This document shows, piece by piece, positions 25,185 to 37,810 of a stretch of 64,000 nucleotides of DNA. The stretch comes from Rhexocercosporidium sp. MPI-PUGE-AT-0058 (taxonomy: Eukaryota; Ascomycota; Leotiomycetes; Helotiales). A model generated the notes under the pieces. The model did no database searches, was not told the origin of the DNA, and saw nothing but the letters and a program-made list of their open reading frames with translations. Position 1 is the stretch's first letter; each line of letters begins with the position of its first letter. Both the position numbers and the translations under genes were made by a program. Location: positions 1,674,001 to 1,738,000 of the forward strand of contig JAGTJL010000002.1 in the NCBI GenBank assembly GCA_020746875.1. The letters are read 5' to 3'.

Positions 25185-25988
25185 ATGCAATCAGCACGCA
25201 CAACACTCAAACTTAGAAAACCACTACTCAGACAATCTTTCAAGAGAATCGCCACCCCTCGACAACAAACACGCAAGATGTCTCTCTTCCCCAACTCATT
25301 CTTTGCCTCGCCCTCCGCGGCCAACAACACATCCTTCCATCCCCTCTTCCGCCTCCTCGACGACTTCGAGCAGCACTCCCGCAACAACACCGACGAAGGC
25401 CACCAACCCCACCGCCAACTCCGCACAAACATGAAGTCCTTCACCCCCAAATTCGACGTCAAGGAGCTGCCCGAGGCTTACGAGCTTCATGGTGATCTCC
25501 CAGGCATCGAGCAGAAGGATGTCGAGATCGAGTTCACCGACGTCCAAACCATCACCGTCCGCGGTCGAACCGAGCGCTCCTACACCGCTGGCACACCACC
25601 ATCCGGCTTCATCGAAGGTTCATCTGCTCCTGCCGCCATCGAGGGTGCAACCTCCGACTCATCATCCAACAAGCCCGCCGCCCACAAAGCCACGGTCGAG
25701 GACGAAGACGCCGTCATGGTCACCGATCCCGCTCAATCAAACACCAACACCAGCTCTGAGGTCGCCACCACCACCAAGAACGCCAACAACAAGGAGGAGA
25801 AGTCCGAGCCCAAGGCCAAATACTGGGTCTCTGAGCGTTCTGTCGGCGAGTTCTCCCGCTCTTTTACCTTCCCCGTTCGCGTTGATCAGGATGGCGTTAA
25901 GGCTAGCATGAAGAATGGTGTCCTCTCTATCACTGTTCCAAAGGCCAAGAAGCGCGAGGCGAAGAAGATCCCTATCTGGTCTATGTAA
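25185..25988 (+). CDS. HSP30-type small heat-shock protein (HSP20 family)
   Basis: A single exon of 267 residues. The alpha-crystallin domain begins at FTPKFDVKELPEAYELHGDLPGIEQKDVEIEFTD and ITVRGRTERS. It is interrupted by a roughly 90-residue Ser/Thr/Asn/Ala-rich insertion, then resumes at YWVSERSVGEFSRSFTFPVRVDQDGVKASMKNGVLSITVPK. This split domain is typical of fungal Hsp30. An ATP-independent holdase role is expected. Two starts are possible. ATG 25185 adds 31 residues rich in Arg/Lys with no acidic residue (MQSARTTLKLRKPLLRQSFK...), like a mitochondrial presequence. ATG 25278 gives the family-typical MSLFPNSFF start. The upstream promoter has heat-shock elements. Confidence 0.93.
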   Translation: MQSARTTLKLRKPLLRQSFKRIATPRQQTRKMSLFPNSFFASPSAANNTSFHPLFRLLDDFEQHSRNNTDEGHQPHRQLRTNMKSFTPKFDVKELPEAYELHGDLPGIEQKDVEIEFTDVQTITVRGRTERSYTAGTPPSGFIEGSSAPAAIEGATSDSSSNKPAAHKATVEDEDAVMVTDPAQSNTNTSSEVATTTKNANNKEEKSEPKAKYWVSERSVGEFSRSFTFPVRVDQDGVKASMKNGVLSITVPKAKKREAKKIPIWSM

Positions 25989-26977
25989 ACTGGTTTGGAG
26001 GATTGAAATTGCTCAAGCATAGCATGCAAAGAAGGAAGGAAGGGATATGGAATTTGATTTGCAGCAAGGAAATTTGGAGTTTATCGTCTCTCGATTGGTG
26101 GTAACGACTTGCAGTGGGGGGAGAAAGGGGAGTTGATTTGTCTTTCGGCTTTCTTGCTTGCATGGACTTTGATTATTGAACGGAAATGGAGGGTTTGTTT
26201 TTGCAGCGTGGAGTTGGGTGCTTTGCACTTGACGATATCAAGCTGCTTCGAAGGACATGGAAAAGTACTCACTTGGTTTGTTTGTATTCCTCTGCGGTCT
26301 AGCACAATACAGTACCAAAATCAAATAAATATTCTACTTCCTTTTCCCATGGATATGATGTGATATAGTGATGCTTGAACCCTGAAATCATGGAAGAACA
26401 ATCGCAATAGCGGATGAGCACTGGCCTAACCACCCTGTGGAAAATTGGAGCAGTCAGTAGAAAACTTCGTTTGGGGATTTCCTATACCCGCACTGCCTGC
26501 TGATAGTAGTGGAGTTGACGATATTCATTTTCTGGAAAATCGCTAACTTCCCCATCTTAGTTAACCAAATTACCAACACGGCTAAACACTATACTGTGCT
26601 GCGTTCTGTTCCACAACCGCAGAATCCATTTGAAGAGCCATCGAAAAAATACCCTACATTCCGGCCTTCCCGACGTTGCAATGGCTTAGTAGAGACTGGC
26701 CGAGGCCCATAACATGCACTATTGAATTTCGGCTAAGTTTAGAAGATTTTATTCCTTTACGATATATGTATCTGCATGGAATGGGACGAATAAGTATCAC
26801 CTAGAATCTCGTCTAATACAGTCCATAGGTGACACATATGTCTTCAATTGCCTCGTAAGAGGTCAGCCATGAAATGTGACTATCGTGTAGCATGCCGCTT
26901 TCCCAACCAAAGAACTCCATCCCATACGGAGCCCCCCAACGCCATGAAAATGCAAGCCCTCTCAATAACCCATTCTC
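25989..26977. other. Convergent 3' region of HSP30 and PNO1
   Basis: About 1 kb between two 3' ends. No gene is visible. Confidence 0.5.
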
Positions 26978-27849
26978 TCAAAATCTCTCCTTCATCCTCG
27001 CAGCCACCGTTCTCAAGTTCCCGTACACCTTTCCAGGAGGACTACCCAAGATCAAGCTTACAACCGCCGTCTTCGCAATCTGGATATTCTTGAAGCCACC
27101 CAGAAGATGGATCTTCGAGTCCGCAAGCACGATTCTCGTCCGACTTGCGTTCTCGATAGCGAACTTGGTCTTTCCATCCTTGCCTGCGATTCGACCAATC
27201 GCTCTGCCCAAATGCTCTCCCTGCAGCGTCTTCACGTCCTGGATCTGGAAAGTCTGAATGTACAGGTCGTCTAGACGGAGGAGGGCAATCGCATCGTCAA
27301 TATCAAATCCGAGAGAGAAAGCCTGGACGAAGTCGGCACCCTTCTGCAGCGCTCCTGGGTCGGTGGTGTGTTTTGAGGATCGAAGCTCGACCGATTTCGA
27401 GTGAATGTTCATGCGTACTTGTAGCTTCAGGTGCTCGACAAGAGGAGGGTACATCTTCGGCCATACTGCCTTGAGAGGCGTCATTCTGTGAGGTGGGATG
27501 GGGACTTTTCGGGTTTCGACTCGGTTTACACTATCCTGTGTAGTGTTAGTGACTGCTTGTAGAGTAGGCTGACTTTGGGGTCCGTACGACGTTCTTAGAG
27601 GGCGCAAATCTTGGTCTGCCTTCCTCATCAATGTGCATCTCTGTGTCTCCATCCACCGGTTGGACTGCGTTCAAATCTGTTGGCTCCGCATCTGGTGCAT
27701 CGAGAAGAAGTTCGTCATCCTGTTCTACTTCTTGTTAGCCTCCCCCTTCACAAAGAACCTACTGCGTCTTTATTACCTTGTGGTAGAGGCACACTCGCAG
27801 CCTCGGCTAGCTCTTCTGGCTTTCTCAGCAAGGCGGTCGGTGCAGGCAT
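26978..27849 (-). CDS. PNO1: PNO1/DIM2, KH-domain pre-rRNA processing factor
   Basis: Three exons (27849-27777, about 27730-27588, 27535-26978) give 257 residues. The second exon may start 3 nt later, at 27727, with no frame change. An acidic N-terminal region is followed by the conserved MTPLKAVWPKMYPPLVEHLKLQVRMN block. The C-terminal KH-like RNA-binding region follows: FVQAFSLGFDIDDAIALLRLDDLYIQTFQIQDVK, then GRAIGRIAGKDGKTKFAIENASRTRIVLAD. Pno1/Dim2 joins 90S and pre-40S particles, recruits the Dim1 methyltransferase and guards 18S 3'-end cleavage. It diverges from MDM31 across about 330 bp. Confidence 0.94.
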
Positions 27850-28176
27850 CGTTGCGGATTTTGGGGGTTGTGAGGTTCTTGGTGGGGAAATAAAAATGAC
27901 CTTTGATATCAGTCAGATAAGGTTTTGTTCTGGTGGTGAAGTGAAAATTGTCTCGGCTCGCTCAGACCACCTTGAGGCTCGTGCCTCCAGCCCTTTACGG
28001 AGTAGTGCATCGCGCGTCGATCCAAGAAAATCCAGGCCGGTCGCCCAGCCATGCAGCCAGCCCCAGAGCGTCATCAAAAATCAATCAACTTCTCCTCTTT
28101 CCCTCGCGTGCTCTACTGCTGATATTGGACTTCGCGACTTCGAAGGTCCGCACATATTCAGGATGATCTGGAGAGT
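27850..28176. promoter_or_regulatory. Divergent promoter between PNO1 and MDM31
   Basis: A 327-bp gap between two outward start codons. No specific element was recognised. Confidence 0.55.
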
Positions 28177-30352
28177 ATGTCTTCGAACATAACGCAAAAG
28201 CTGTGGTCCCATCTGCGGGACCCAGTAAGCCATTTAATGGCCTTGAAGCCATCCGGATTTCCTCGGCAATCCGCGTTCTCTCGTTCATTCTCTTCACAAA
28301 ATCCAAGAAGAGCGTTTTCTTGGAGTCGTCCACGAATACAGCCCGTTTCCTCAAAGCGATCGGTTTCTAAGAGCTTTGCTTCCTGCGGCTTCCTCTTTAT
28401 CGACGTCAGCTCTTCGACGACTCCGAAATCATCTACAAATGCAGAAAAATGTCTGTATACCTCGAGCAAGATACCCCGACCGACGGTCACTCCTTCGGCC
28501 CAGCAGGCATGGAGGAGGCAGATCCATTCCAGCTCTCGAAGGCGGGAAAGGGGTGTTGCTAGGAGGAACAAAAGCTCGTCCTCGAATGAGCAAAATGCTC
28601 GCAAGCCAATTCAAAGTGGAAACAATACTTCCAACTCTACACCCATCACGAGGAAGACCGAGACACCCGTACCAGAGACCAAGCAGACTACATACCTTCA
28701 TCTGCCTCAGATGCATAGACCGACCAAGGAGGAATTACTCGCGGCAGCAACGGGGTTTTGGTCACGGTTGAAAGTCCGATTCAAATGGTTCTCTATAAGA
28801 AGTTCTCGGCCCTGGAATATCGACGACTGGAGTGCATTCGTCTCATGGTTTGTCTTAGGCAACATCGTCTGGGTTTTAGTCGGGACTACAACATTCTTCT
28901 CCCTCGTAATACTTTCCATTAATACCGTTGTAGCACAAGGTGTGTACCGAATATTCCAAATCGAGTTGCATAACTGATAAATTTATAGAAACTTTAGCCA
29001 GATGGATCGGCAATTACCTCACCCATTCAGCAGGAGTGAAGGTTGTTTTCGAATCTGCAATTGTACCAAAATGGAAGGATGGAGTCATAACTTTTCATAA
29101 TGTATTTGTTTCTAGGCGACCGGGTCAAGGGAGGACGAAAGTCAGCAAGGGATCCTCGATGACTGCTGCGGCGGCGGCAGCTGCGGAGAGACAAGCTGAA
29201 ATAGGGGGGCGAAAGGACGAAGAAGAAGAGGATACAAACTACACGCAATTCGATTTAACGATCGGTACTGTCAACGTGACGCTATCATTTGTCAAGTGGT
29301 GGAATGGGAAAGGTCTTCTGCGAGACGTGGAAGTTAAAGGAGTTAGAGGAGTGGTTGATAGGACTTCTGTTCACTGGAGCGGCGAGTATGTCGACCCTAA
29401 GACCTATCGTCATGAGCACCATCCGGGAGATTTCGAAATCGACTCATTCAAGATGGAGGACCTTCTAGTCACAATTCACCAACCGAAGGGATTCCGACCA
29501 TTCTCGGTAAGCATCTTCTCATGCGAACTGCCGCAATTGAGAAAACAATGGTTGTTCTACGATTTCCTTTCGGCGAACAACATATCCGGAGCGTTCGACG
29601 GATCACTCTTCACCATCCATCCTAAGCAAATCCACGGATTTGCGAATGTTCACCACGATGATGAGTCAAATGGGGAAGGGAGCCCCTGGAAGAAGCAGAG
29701 CCGACTTCGAATCGACGGTCTGAAAATAGACCACCTCAATCGAGGAGTCGAAGGTCCCTTCGGATGGATTCATGAAGGAAATGTCGACATCGTAGCAGAT
29801 GTGATGTTCCCAGCCGACACCGACGACAGCATAGCAAAAGTCATGTCCGATTTCTATGACCGCATGGAAGCAACCGTGACATCGAACCGCTACATCCACA
29901 TTTTAGAGAATCCACGTACTGCAGATCTGAACACGCCCGAGGAGCGAGCAGCATATCAAGAGAAGATAAACCGAGACGACGACAAGCGCTTCCTCGTCAT
30001 GGACCTCCGAGTCCACCTCAACGACGTCCGAGCCGCCGTCCCCCTCTTCACTCGTGACCTATCCTATATCAACCAAGCGCTCATCCGGCCCATCGTCGCA
30101 TACATCAACTCGCAAAAGACCTTCATCCCCATCAACTGCCGGATCGTGAAACGGGCCAGCGAGTTCGACGGCAGCTGGACGATTTTCGACAGCGGATTGA
30201 TGGAAGATCTGTCCGCAGAGACCTATGAAGCGTTCGCAAAAGATGTAGTAGATAGCCAGGCACGGCTACGACGGTTGAAGAAAGTTGGCTTCTGGTCGAT
30301 CTCGTTGGCTATTCAGGCGCTGTTTATGGGAATGGCAGGGAACGTGGCATGA
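28177..30352 (+). CDS. MDM31: MDM31/MDM32-family mitochondrial inner-membrane protein
   Basis: Two exons (28177-28939 and 28989-30352) give 708 residues. The N-terminus is rich in Arg/Ser and poor in acidic residues, as in a mitochondrial targeting sequence. A hydrophobic segment at about residues 225-255 (FVSWFVLGNIVWVLVGTTTF...) is followed by the long conserved domain: ARWIGNYLTHSAGVKVVFESAIVPKWKDGVITF, VKWWNGKGLLRDVEVKGVRGVVDRTSVHW and HHPGDFEIDSFKMEDLLVTIHQP. A second membrane segment sits near the C-terminus (FWSISLAIQALFMGMAGN). In yeast these proteins help keep mitochondrial shape, nucleoid stability and cardiolipin balance. An Ala tract and an acidic stretch near residues 315-340 look like a disordered loop. 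Confidence 0.93.
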
Positions 30353-31021
30353 TGGTAATGATTCCCCACTTACTCTTAACGAACATGTATAAAAGTTTGG
30401 TCATTTTTGTAGACTATGGTTTTTGGTGGTTTGGCTGTCTCGGTGTCTGGGAAGCTGATGCTACGGCTAGGCTTGGGGTTTGCATATTTGGAGTTTGGGG
30501 GCGTAGGCTACATAATCACATAACTGTAACCCATATATAGATAGACACGAGGATATTAGGTTCTCTCAAAGAAACAGCGAGAAGGCTTATCAAACGGAAT
30601 AGTTTGTCATGATTCATTTGCTTTCATTCCCCTTTAACGTCCTAGAACTTCAATTCCTAGAGAGTTGTCAGGCCCACTACACTCTGCAAAAGTAAATTAC
30701 GTGGGCCACGCGCGCTAATTAACATGCTTGGAGTACCCCATGAAGTCCCCTCTGGCCTAGAAGCTAAGTAGATGAGCTTTCAGGAAGTGACTCCTTTACC
30801 CTCGCTCCTAAAAAACACCAGCCCACCACACAAGTGGCCCGCCCAGGTACAAACTCCGTTTTTGTCCCGAACCAATGATGACCCCCCTATCGGTATTTAC
30901 AAGTAAAGTATTACAAATGATATAGAAGGCGTCATTGACCGCACTGTGAAAGAGTGATCTAGCCCAATATAAGAAAAACTTGCCGTCCGGAACCGTATCA
31001 ACTCTCTACTCATCAATCTCG
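30353..31021. other. Convergent 3' region of MDM31 and the FHA kinase
   Basis: Holds two 3' untranslated regions. No gene is visible. Confidence 0.5.
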
Positions 31022-33241
31022 TCAGAAACTCTTCACTCGTGCATCGTTCTTAGAATAAATCGAACCTTCATTGCCGAAGAGCTCGATGTCCCCCTTACCA
31101 CCGAGGGCCATGAACTCATTCGGATCTCTTGCCTCTGATGGTGTCTCTTCCTGCTTCGGTGGTCCAGGGATGGCTTTGGGCGTTCCGTTGGCATTTGTCG
31201 AAGGAGTGGTGTTGTTGACTCTGTTCTGCATGTTCTTAGCATTAGGATTTTTGACGTACACTTTGACTGGATCTTTGGATGGTTCGATCTCAATAACTCT
31301 ACTGATCTTGACGTCGTTGATACTGCTGAGTAGAGTTCGTTCGCGGGCCAATTTGCGTTTGCTGAAGTCCAAGTTGGCAATGCCACCTACCAGGCCATCG
31401 GTGCTGTCATTTGGGTTCAGCTGCTTTCTTGTCGTCCATGGATGTTCAAGGCAGTCGTCGATGGTGTACCGCTTTTTGACATCAACAGTCAACATCCGGT
31501 CGATAAGATCCAAGGCCGGGTCTCCAACAGAATCCCAGTATGGTGAAGGGTAGTCAAATCTTCCGGTCTTGATTTGTTGCGTGAGGGAGTATGGGTTTTC
31601 TCTAGTGTTGAGCTCATCTGAGAAGGGCGGAAATCCACACAGGCAAATGTAAAGTACAACTCCCAACGACCAAACATCAACAGCTCTGGTGTATCGACGA
31701 TGTCTTGAGTCTTCAAGAATTTCAGGAGCAACGTAACTTGGCGTTCCACACAATGTCGTAGTGAAGGATTCCTCTCCAATTATCTTCGCCAAACCAAAAT
31801 CGGCCACTTTGACATGCAAGTCTTTGTCCGTTAGAAGGATGTTCTCGGGCTTGATGTCTCGGTGAACGATTCCTCTCTCATGCTGTTGATTGTCAGCGTG
31901 GTCAAATGAGCGTTCTCAAGGACACTTACAAGATACTTAGTTGCCTGGAACAGTTGAATGAAAACCTTTCTGGTCTCTTCTTCCGTCAATTTTTGCTTCA
32001 TGACAATCCAGTTGAATAGTTCTCCTTCTGCAGCAAGCTCCAAGACCAAATAGACCGCATTGGCTTCATCAAATGTATCCTTCAAGCATAGCAGATTGGG
32101 ATGGCTCACGCCCATCAGCACTGCAATTTCTTGCTGTAATCCTTCGGTCTTTGATCGTTCTTCCACGCCCGGTTGCTTGGTGAAAATTTTGACAGCAAAT
32201 CGAGTTCCAGTTGCCTTCTCAACGCATAAGAAAACCTCTGCAAAGTGACCCTTTCCTAGCTTCTCAAGAAGGGTGTATTGCTGTAAGAAAGCACTTGTTT
32301 CTCGGTTCTTCGGGTAGCGGAATACAAATCTTGCCTTGTCCAGAACGGTGATTTCATCTTGGTCTTTGAGTTCTCGACGTTTGTTTCGTCCGATAACAGC
32401 TTCGTTGACGAATGTCCCATTACTCGACAGGTCCTCTACCACAGCAATTGTATCCCCGCCCTTGTTTTCCGTAAATATGAGGCAATGTCGATTCGAGACG
32501 ATAGGATCATCGATAATGAGATCTGCTACAGTGTCAGCTTGCTGCCTTCGGGATCAACTGCAGAAAACTTACCACACTCAGGGTGGCGGCCTATCAGGTA
32601 TCCTCCGGAAGCAATGCCGTTCTGCTTTGTGTCTTCGTAGGCTTCTTCCTCTTGTTTGAAATCTTTGCCCTTGCCCTTGCCTTTCTTCGACTTCCGGTCC
32701 TTGCCAAAATCCTCCATCTTGCCTGGCAATGGACAAGCATTGCGCTTCTTCAGGACCATAGACTTTCCGTACTTTGCATCAAGGGGAAGTAGATAACCCC
32801 ATACCCCTTCTTCCGCTTCATCCTGAACATCCTCTGACAGTGCAGCAGTGGGGTAAACGAATTGGGAGAAAGCTTGTGTGTCTTGTGGAGGGGAAGATAT
32901 GCCATGGCCGTCGACGAAGTTTTGGTCAATGGGTCGATGGTGAAGTTGACTTGGACGACCTTCGGGAGGTGTCGCAGTTCCCTCTTTGAATGCCTCAGTC
33001 GATGAAACGGAATCCTGCTGGGTTATTGGCGAGGGCAAGTGTTGTTTCTGCGAAACAGGTGTAGTTTGGGATTCAGATATCCGAGTCGATCGACGAGGTT
33101 TCTTCGAGGAATCACCATTACTCTCTTCTGAAGCTCCACCCTACGTCAATGGTCAGCACAGTTTTAAGCAGGTATCGCGAAAAGGGTGATACATACTCGG
33201 CCTCTTTTCAATTGACTGCTCTTCTTCTCCCGTGGAGCCAT
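31022..33241 (-). CDS. CHK2/RAD53/CDS1-type checkpoint kinase with one FHA domain
   Basis: Four exons (33241-33197, 33140-32573, 32522-31930, 31882-31022) give 688 residues. The first 130 residues are disordered. The FHA domain contains YLIGRHPECG...SNRHCLIF...DLSSNGTFVN with the phosphothreonine-binding R, SxxH and NG residues. The kinase domain starts at YTLLEKLGKGHFAEVF and has AVKIF, HRDIKPENIL, DFGLAKIIGEESFTTTLCGTPSYVAPEIL and DVWSLGVVLYICLCGFPPF. One FHA plus kinase is the Chk2/Cds1 architecture (N. crassa PRD-4); Dun1 shares it. Rad53 has a second C-terminal FHA domain, absent here. The role is DNA-damage and replication checkpoint signalling in the nucleus. Confidence 0.92.
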
Positions 33242-34165
33242 TTTGTAAGGCAGGTAAGGCAGGAGCCTAGCAAGTTGTTTGCAGATGTTGCAGGTGGTGG
33301 AAGGTTGAAACAGCTGGAAAGAGCAAAAGGAGCAATGGGAGCAATGCTCACAGAGAGATTTTCCTCTGACGTCGTGATGGGAATCTCGAAGCTTGGAACA
33401 AACAGGCCCCTCGTGCCTGTACACGGTTAAAATGAGCAAGTACCACGGCGAGTTCAGTTGAAGAGGAATCGTTGGAGGATGTTGGATTTGAGCTTCTTGG
33501 CGAGGTCCTCACTGGAACGACTGGGGACGACTGGGGCACGGGGGGATTTGCTTACCCCGACTCGCCTCGCTCGCTTCAACAAGGAACGGCAGTTAGCCAC
33601 AAGAACAATTCTAGACTTAGCTGGGCCCTTGTAAGTACCGTATCGTGTTGGATCGTCACCGAGTAGGAATATGAGCGAGAACGATAGGGAGAACGAAACC
33701 CGTGGAGTTGTGCATGCGCGCAGTGTTGATGAATGTTTCACGAGCGCAAGGTTCAGAGTGTAATAACGAGAGCAGAATTCACCTCATTTTTAGCAACATT
33801 TCTAGCTTCAGATGAAAGGAACCCTTAGGCAGGACTGGCCTGGACTTGCCATTCATTGATTGCTGATCAGGGACCCGTCGACTCAAGTTCTACACTACGC
33901 TGTGACTCTCGGGGAACCAAAGACAAACTCCCGGCTACCTCGTCTTCCAACTACTAGTCTTCCGGTTCCCGTGACTATCCCCGTGTGATGATATTTGGTC
34001 TTATCATCTGAGGCTCTGTTAGAGATGATGAGTGCCTGTGATGTCCCTTGGGACACCTTTGAGACAGAATCATGCCCTCGCGATAGTGTCCAGCAGTACT
34101 TGCCACTTGTAGGTGGCTGGTTCGTTGTCGAACGAGAATATGTAAAAAAATTGATGACACCTGCA
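33242..34165. other. Gap between the FHA-kinase 5' end and the HCNGP-like 3' end
   Basis: About 0.9 kb holding the kinase promoter and a 3' untranslated region. Small open frames here have no recognisable content. Confidence 0.5.
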
Positions 34166-35098
34166 TCAACTGTCAAACCTAGACTTCCTCTTCGTGCCTT
34201 GAACCTGTGGTGAGTTGGATCGTCCCCTATCTAGCCCTGCCATAACTCTCTCTGCAGCGGATTTCTGAGTCGGTCTTCCTCCATTAGATGGTGTTCCGTT
34301 TCGGCTCACTGGCTCTGTGGACGGAGTTGCAGGCACAAAGTCCAAGCTCTCCCGTTGACCTCTCGACTTTTCATCCTCTTTCTTCTTTAAAATCTTCTGC
34401 TGACTCCTTGCGAGCTCCTCCTTGAACGCGTAGGAAGGGAAGCCATCGGGATTCCATAATTCCTTCGGTAACGTTGTCGCGTACTGACCGGCTTCATCAA
34501 TATCCGAAAAGTCCATCAGCTTTTGCATGAGACTCGGGTTCATGAGTGCCGATGAATTCGCTAGCTTGTCGTTGAAGTGGACTCCTTTTTTCTTCAAATC
34601 AAGAAAATGCTTGAATTTGGCGTTCGTGCTCTCTAGAGGCGATCCTGGAGGTGCTGGCGGGATGTCGTAGTTTGGAAGACTTGGTAGAGTAAGATCTCTT
34701 AAAAGAGCACGGGTGGCGGAGTATGGCGATTGAGGAGCCATGGTCTGCTCTCCCTCATCTTCCTCTGGTAATCCGGCTCCTACTAGGTCCGCAGAAGGAG
34801 CAAGAATTGGTCCAACTATAGGTGCCTCTGATTCAGGAAGAGCTGACCCTACAGTTGTTCCGTTCTGTTGAGCCCCTAAACTCTAGTCAGATACTGAGCT
34901 TGGTGATAGGACGGGAAGCCATACCTGACTTGTGACCATTTGTATGTTTTCTTGAAGGGGAAGAAGGCCTGTCCGCCTGACTTAACCTATTAGCGTGTTC
35001 AAGATGAGTATCTGATGTACACTCACATTCAACCTGGAGACGTCAACTTCCATATGATCCTCCTCGTCACTGCTTGCGTAGCTGACCAGTCCCGCCAT
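34166..35098 (-). CDS. HCNGP/SAP30BP-like protein
   Basis: Three exons (35098-35027, 34976-34925, 34875-34166) give 277 residues. It opens with MAGLVSYASSDEED, the typical start of this family. A disordered Ser/Pro stretch leads to the HCNGP core: KFKHFLDLKKKGVHFNDKLANSSALMNPSLMQKLMDF, then ATTLPKELWNPDGFPSYAFKEELARSQQ. The tail is Ser/Arg/Lys-rich. Members are nuclear and tied to transcription repression or pre-mRNA splicing; no more exact role can be given. The acceptor for exon 2 was chosen at 34976 because only that one keeps the phase. It diverges from PRE4 across 247 bp. Confidence 0.85.
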
Positions 35099-35345
35099 TT
35101 TGATTTTGGTTGAGACAAAAAAATAAGTTTAGAGGCGTGATCTTCCTCGAGGTGGAAGTTCTAGGTTTGTTCGGCCTGAGGCACGCTAGTCGCATTTCCA
35201 CCTCAGGTTGGCGCGAGCTTCCGCGTCGGCTGGTACCTGGCCTGGGGAGCTTGAGCTTCAGACAGCATCAACGCAACCCAGACCCATCTTCAACAACTTC
35301 TCTCTACAAACCTGCCAAATCCAGATACCCACAGAAACCATCATC
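35099..35345. promoter_or_regulatory. Divergent promoter between the HCNGP-like gene and PRE4
   Basis: A 247-bp gap between outward start codons. No yeast-type proteasome element is seen. Confidence 0.55.
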
Positions 35346-36294
35346 ATGAACCACCTTCCACAGGCTTGGGGACGTGTAAGTAATACTCTACGGGCGGACC
35401 TCGACACAATCACTGACTGCAAATGCAATAGCCCAGAGACGATGTTTACGGTGCGTATGATGGTTCATACCTCCAAAGCAATGGTCCAAATCAACACACG
35501 CAGTCGCCTGTCGTCACCGGTACTTCAGTTCTAGCTATAAAGTTCAAGGATGGTGTTGTGATCGCTGCGGATAATCTTGGTTTGTGCTTCTAGACCTGAG
35601 CCTTGAAGCCCAGTATACTGACAAGTGGCTCCGAATAGCTTCGTATGGTTCCCTCGCACGATTCACCGACGTAAAACGTCTGCGTGTATTCGCAGAGACG
35701 ACAGTGGTTGGCTTCGGCGGAGATGTTTCAGACATGCAATATCTAGACCGACTTCTGAGCTCCTTAGACACCGAAGAGGCATACGGAACCGCTGGCCACA
35801 CCTTGAACGCAAACAACCTTCACACATACCTGACCAAAGTCTTCTACAAGCGCCGATCCGACTTCAACCCATTGTGGAATCAGGTTCTGGTTGCCGGTAT
35901 GGATGGAGAGGGAAAGCCTTTCCTGGCAAGCACCGATTTGCTAGGAACTGCATTCAGCTCGCCTAGTTTGGCAACAGGATATGGTGCGCATTTGGCTCAG
36001 CCGCTCATGAGAAAGATTGCACCTGATGAGGAGGCCGCGTCGAAGTTGTCGAAGGAGAAGGCGGTCGAGGCGGTTAAGGAGAGCATGAAGGTGTTGTACT
36101 ACAGAGATGCGAGGAGTTTGGACAAATACTCCATTGCAGTAGTTACGAAGGATGGTATCGAGCTGAAGGAGAACGAGAAGCTGGAGAACCAGAGTTGGGC
36201 GTTGTAAGTTATCCCTTTTCACCCTTCTTGCAGCCAGAACTAACAAAATTTCAGTGCGGATCAAATCCGGGGTTACGGGACGCAGGTCAACTGA
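35346..36294 (+). CDS. PRE4: 20S proteasome subunit beta-7 (beta type-4)
   Basis: Four exons (35346-35375, 35432-35579, 35639-36203, 36255-36294) give 260 residues. After a propeptide of about 30 residues comes [30 protein letters not shown]. The block [24 protein letters not shown] and [31 protein letters not shown] follow. ADNLxSYGSLxRF and GDxSDMQ are hallmarks of the beta-7 subunit, which in yeast supports the caspase-like site of beta-1. The C-terminal extension ([19 protein letters not shown]) is spliced across the last intron and fits the long tail of beta-7 that clamps the opposite ring. Confidence 0.94.
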
Positions 36295-36884
36295 GATGCT
36301 TTGGGCATTTGCACTGTACTATTAGTGGATATTCGGCATGAGACATGAAATAAAGGCGCTGTCTTATGAGCATAAAACTCTCTCGATGCCCTTTTGACTA
36401 TCGTCGCTGTGTACTGCACTTGGATATCCTGGAATACAACCAATCCACAATATACCTGTCAGTAAGACTGAGTAACAGCTTCGCCTTGGAGATTATGGAC
36501 ATGCCATCCGTGACGACATATGCACTTTCCGCATTCAGGATACTGGATTCGTGTTGGTGATGCTTATTTGAAGCTGATTCAAACTCCAAAGACCTTGCTT
36601 CGCATCCTAGTCATAGAATTATTCTCTTCCAAGTTGTACACTCACATGCTCTATTAGGTCAATCACTCATCTCATCTCCACAGGTTCGTTCGTCTGGTAC
36701 ACGAAAACCTCGACCTGTCAAAGGTGCCATGTTAACACCGCCTGTAAAATCGATTATCAAGTGAGATTTCTCTTGGTTCTGTTAGTTTTGAATATTTAAA
36801 TGCAGCAGACTTATCTACTGTGTCAAAGGAAGCAAGATAGATCCTCCTACCATTAGCTGCGTTATTGTCATTTTCATTACAAGG
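36295..36884. other. PRE4 3' region up to the Helitron
   Basis: About 590 bp of ordinary base composition, with CA and TG present, unlike the element that follows. No gene is visible. Confidence 0.5.
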
Positions 36885-37810
36885 TCTTGTCCGCGACGGC
36901 CCTCCGCAAGCTCCGGGGTCACGGGACCTCGCTTCGCCACGGTCTAGAGCACCTCGCTACAGGCCGTAATAGTAATAAATAATAATAATATAATAATATT
37001 AAGCAAATAATACTTGTAAAGTCAATTTAATATATGAAATATGATACGCTAGAAGTATATAAGTAAGCCTTGATTTTTTTTTATAAAATTTTGTTTTCGT
37101 AAGCAATATTAACGTCAAGTAAGTTACGGCTCGTTTCGATCTGATTTCGAACTGTTTTCGATTTGTAAGAGATATTAACAGTCCGTAAGATATTTATTTT
37201 AATTGCTTTAGCTTACGCTACCGGTGCCTCCGCTGCTCTAGCAGCCCAGACTTACGCCGCCTCGCTAGCTTTTCCTCTTTTCCTTCCTTAAATGTTTCCT
37301 TAATAAGTTTTCTCTTTAATTTACGGTTCGTAAAGAAGTTAATTAGTATTTATAAGCCCCCTCTCTCCTTTAATTCTACTCGCGTTATCCTCGCCTTTTA
37401 TAAGTTAATTGCCGTCCGCGCCGCCGTGTTACGTCCGGGCCGTACCTTTTCTAGTAGTCGCTTTTTTAACTTAAAAGCGTAACTTATCCAAATTAATAAG
37501 TTTCCTTTTTTTAGATCGATTACGGACTTTTTTTCGTTTATTACGGATAATTATTAACGTGTAAATATATTAATTAATCCGTAATTAAGCAAGTTATGCT
37601 TTTAAGTTATAAGTATTATTAAAAAAATGCGGAGCTTTAAACGCTTTGCGTTCAAAATCTTCGTTTTTTAAGGAAGTCGTATAGCAATTGCTATTATAAT
37701 AGTAAAGGTGCTCGCTGCTTCTTTTATAAGTTATATGATTTTTTCTTAGTTTTTTTCGGACCGTAATTAATATTTCCGGATTCGTAGGCCGGGTTACTAA
37801 TTCCTCTTCC

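Noticed and set aside
28158..28604. Minus-strand open frames of 89-148 codons overlapping MDM31 and the PNO1 promoter
   Set aside because: They overlap the conserved MDM31 start in antisense. PNO1 has a good start at 27849 without them.
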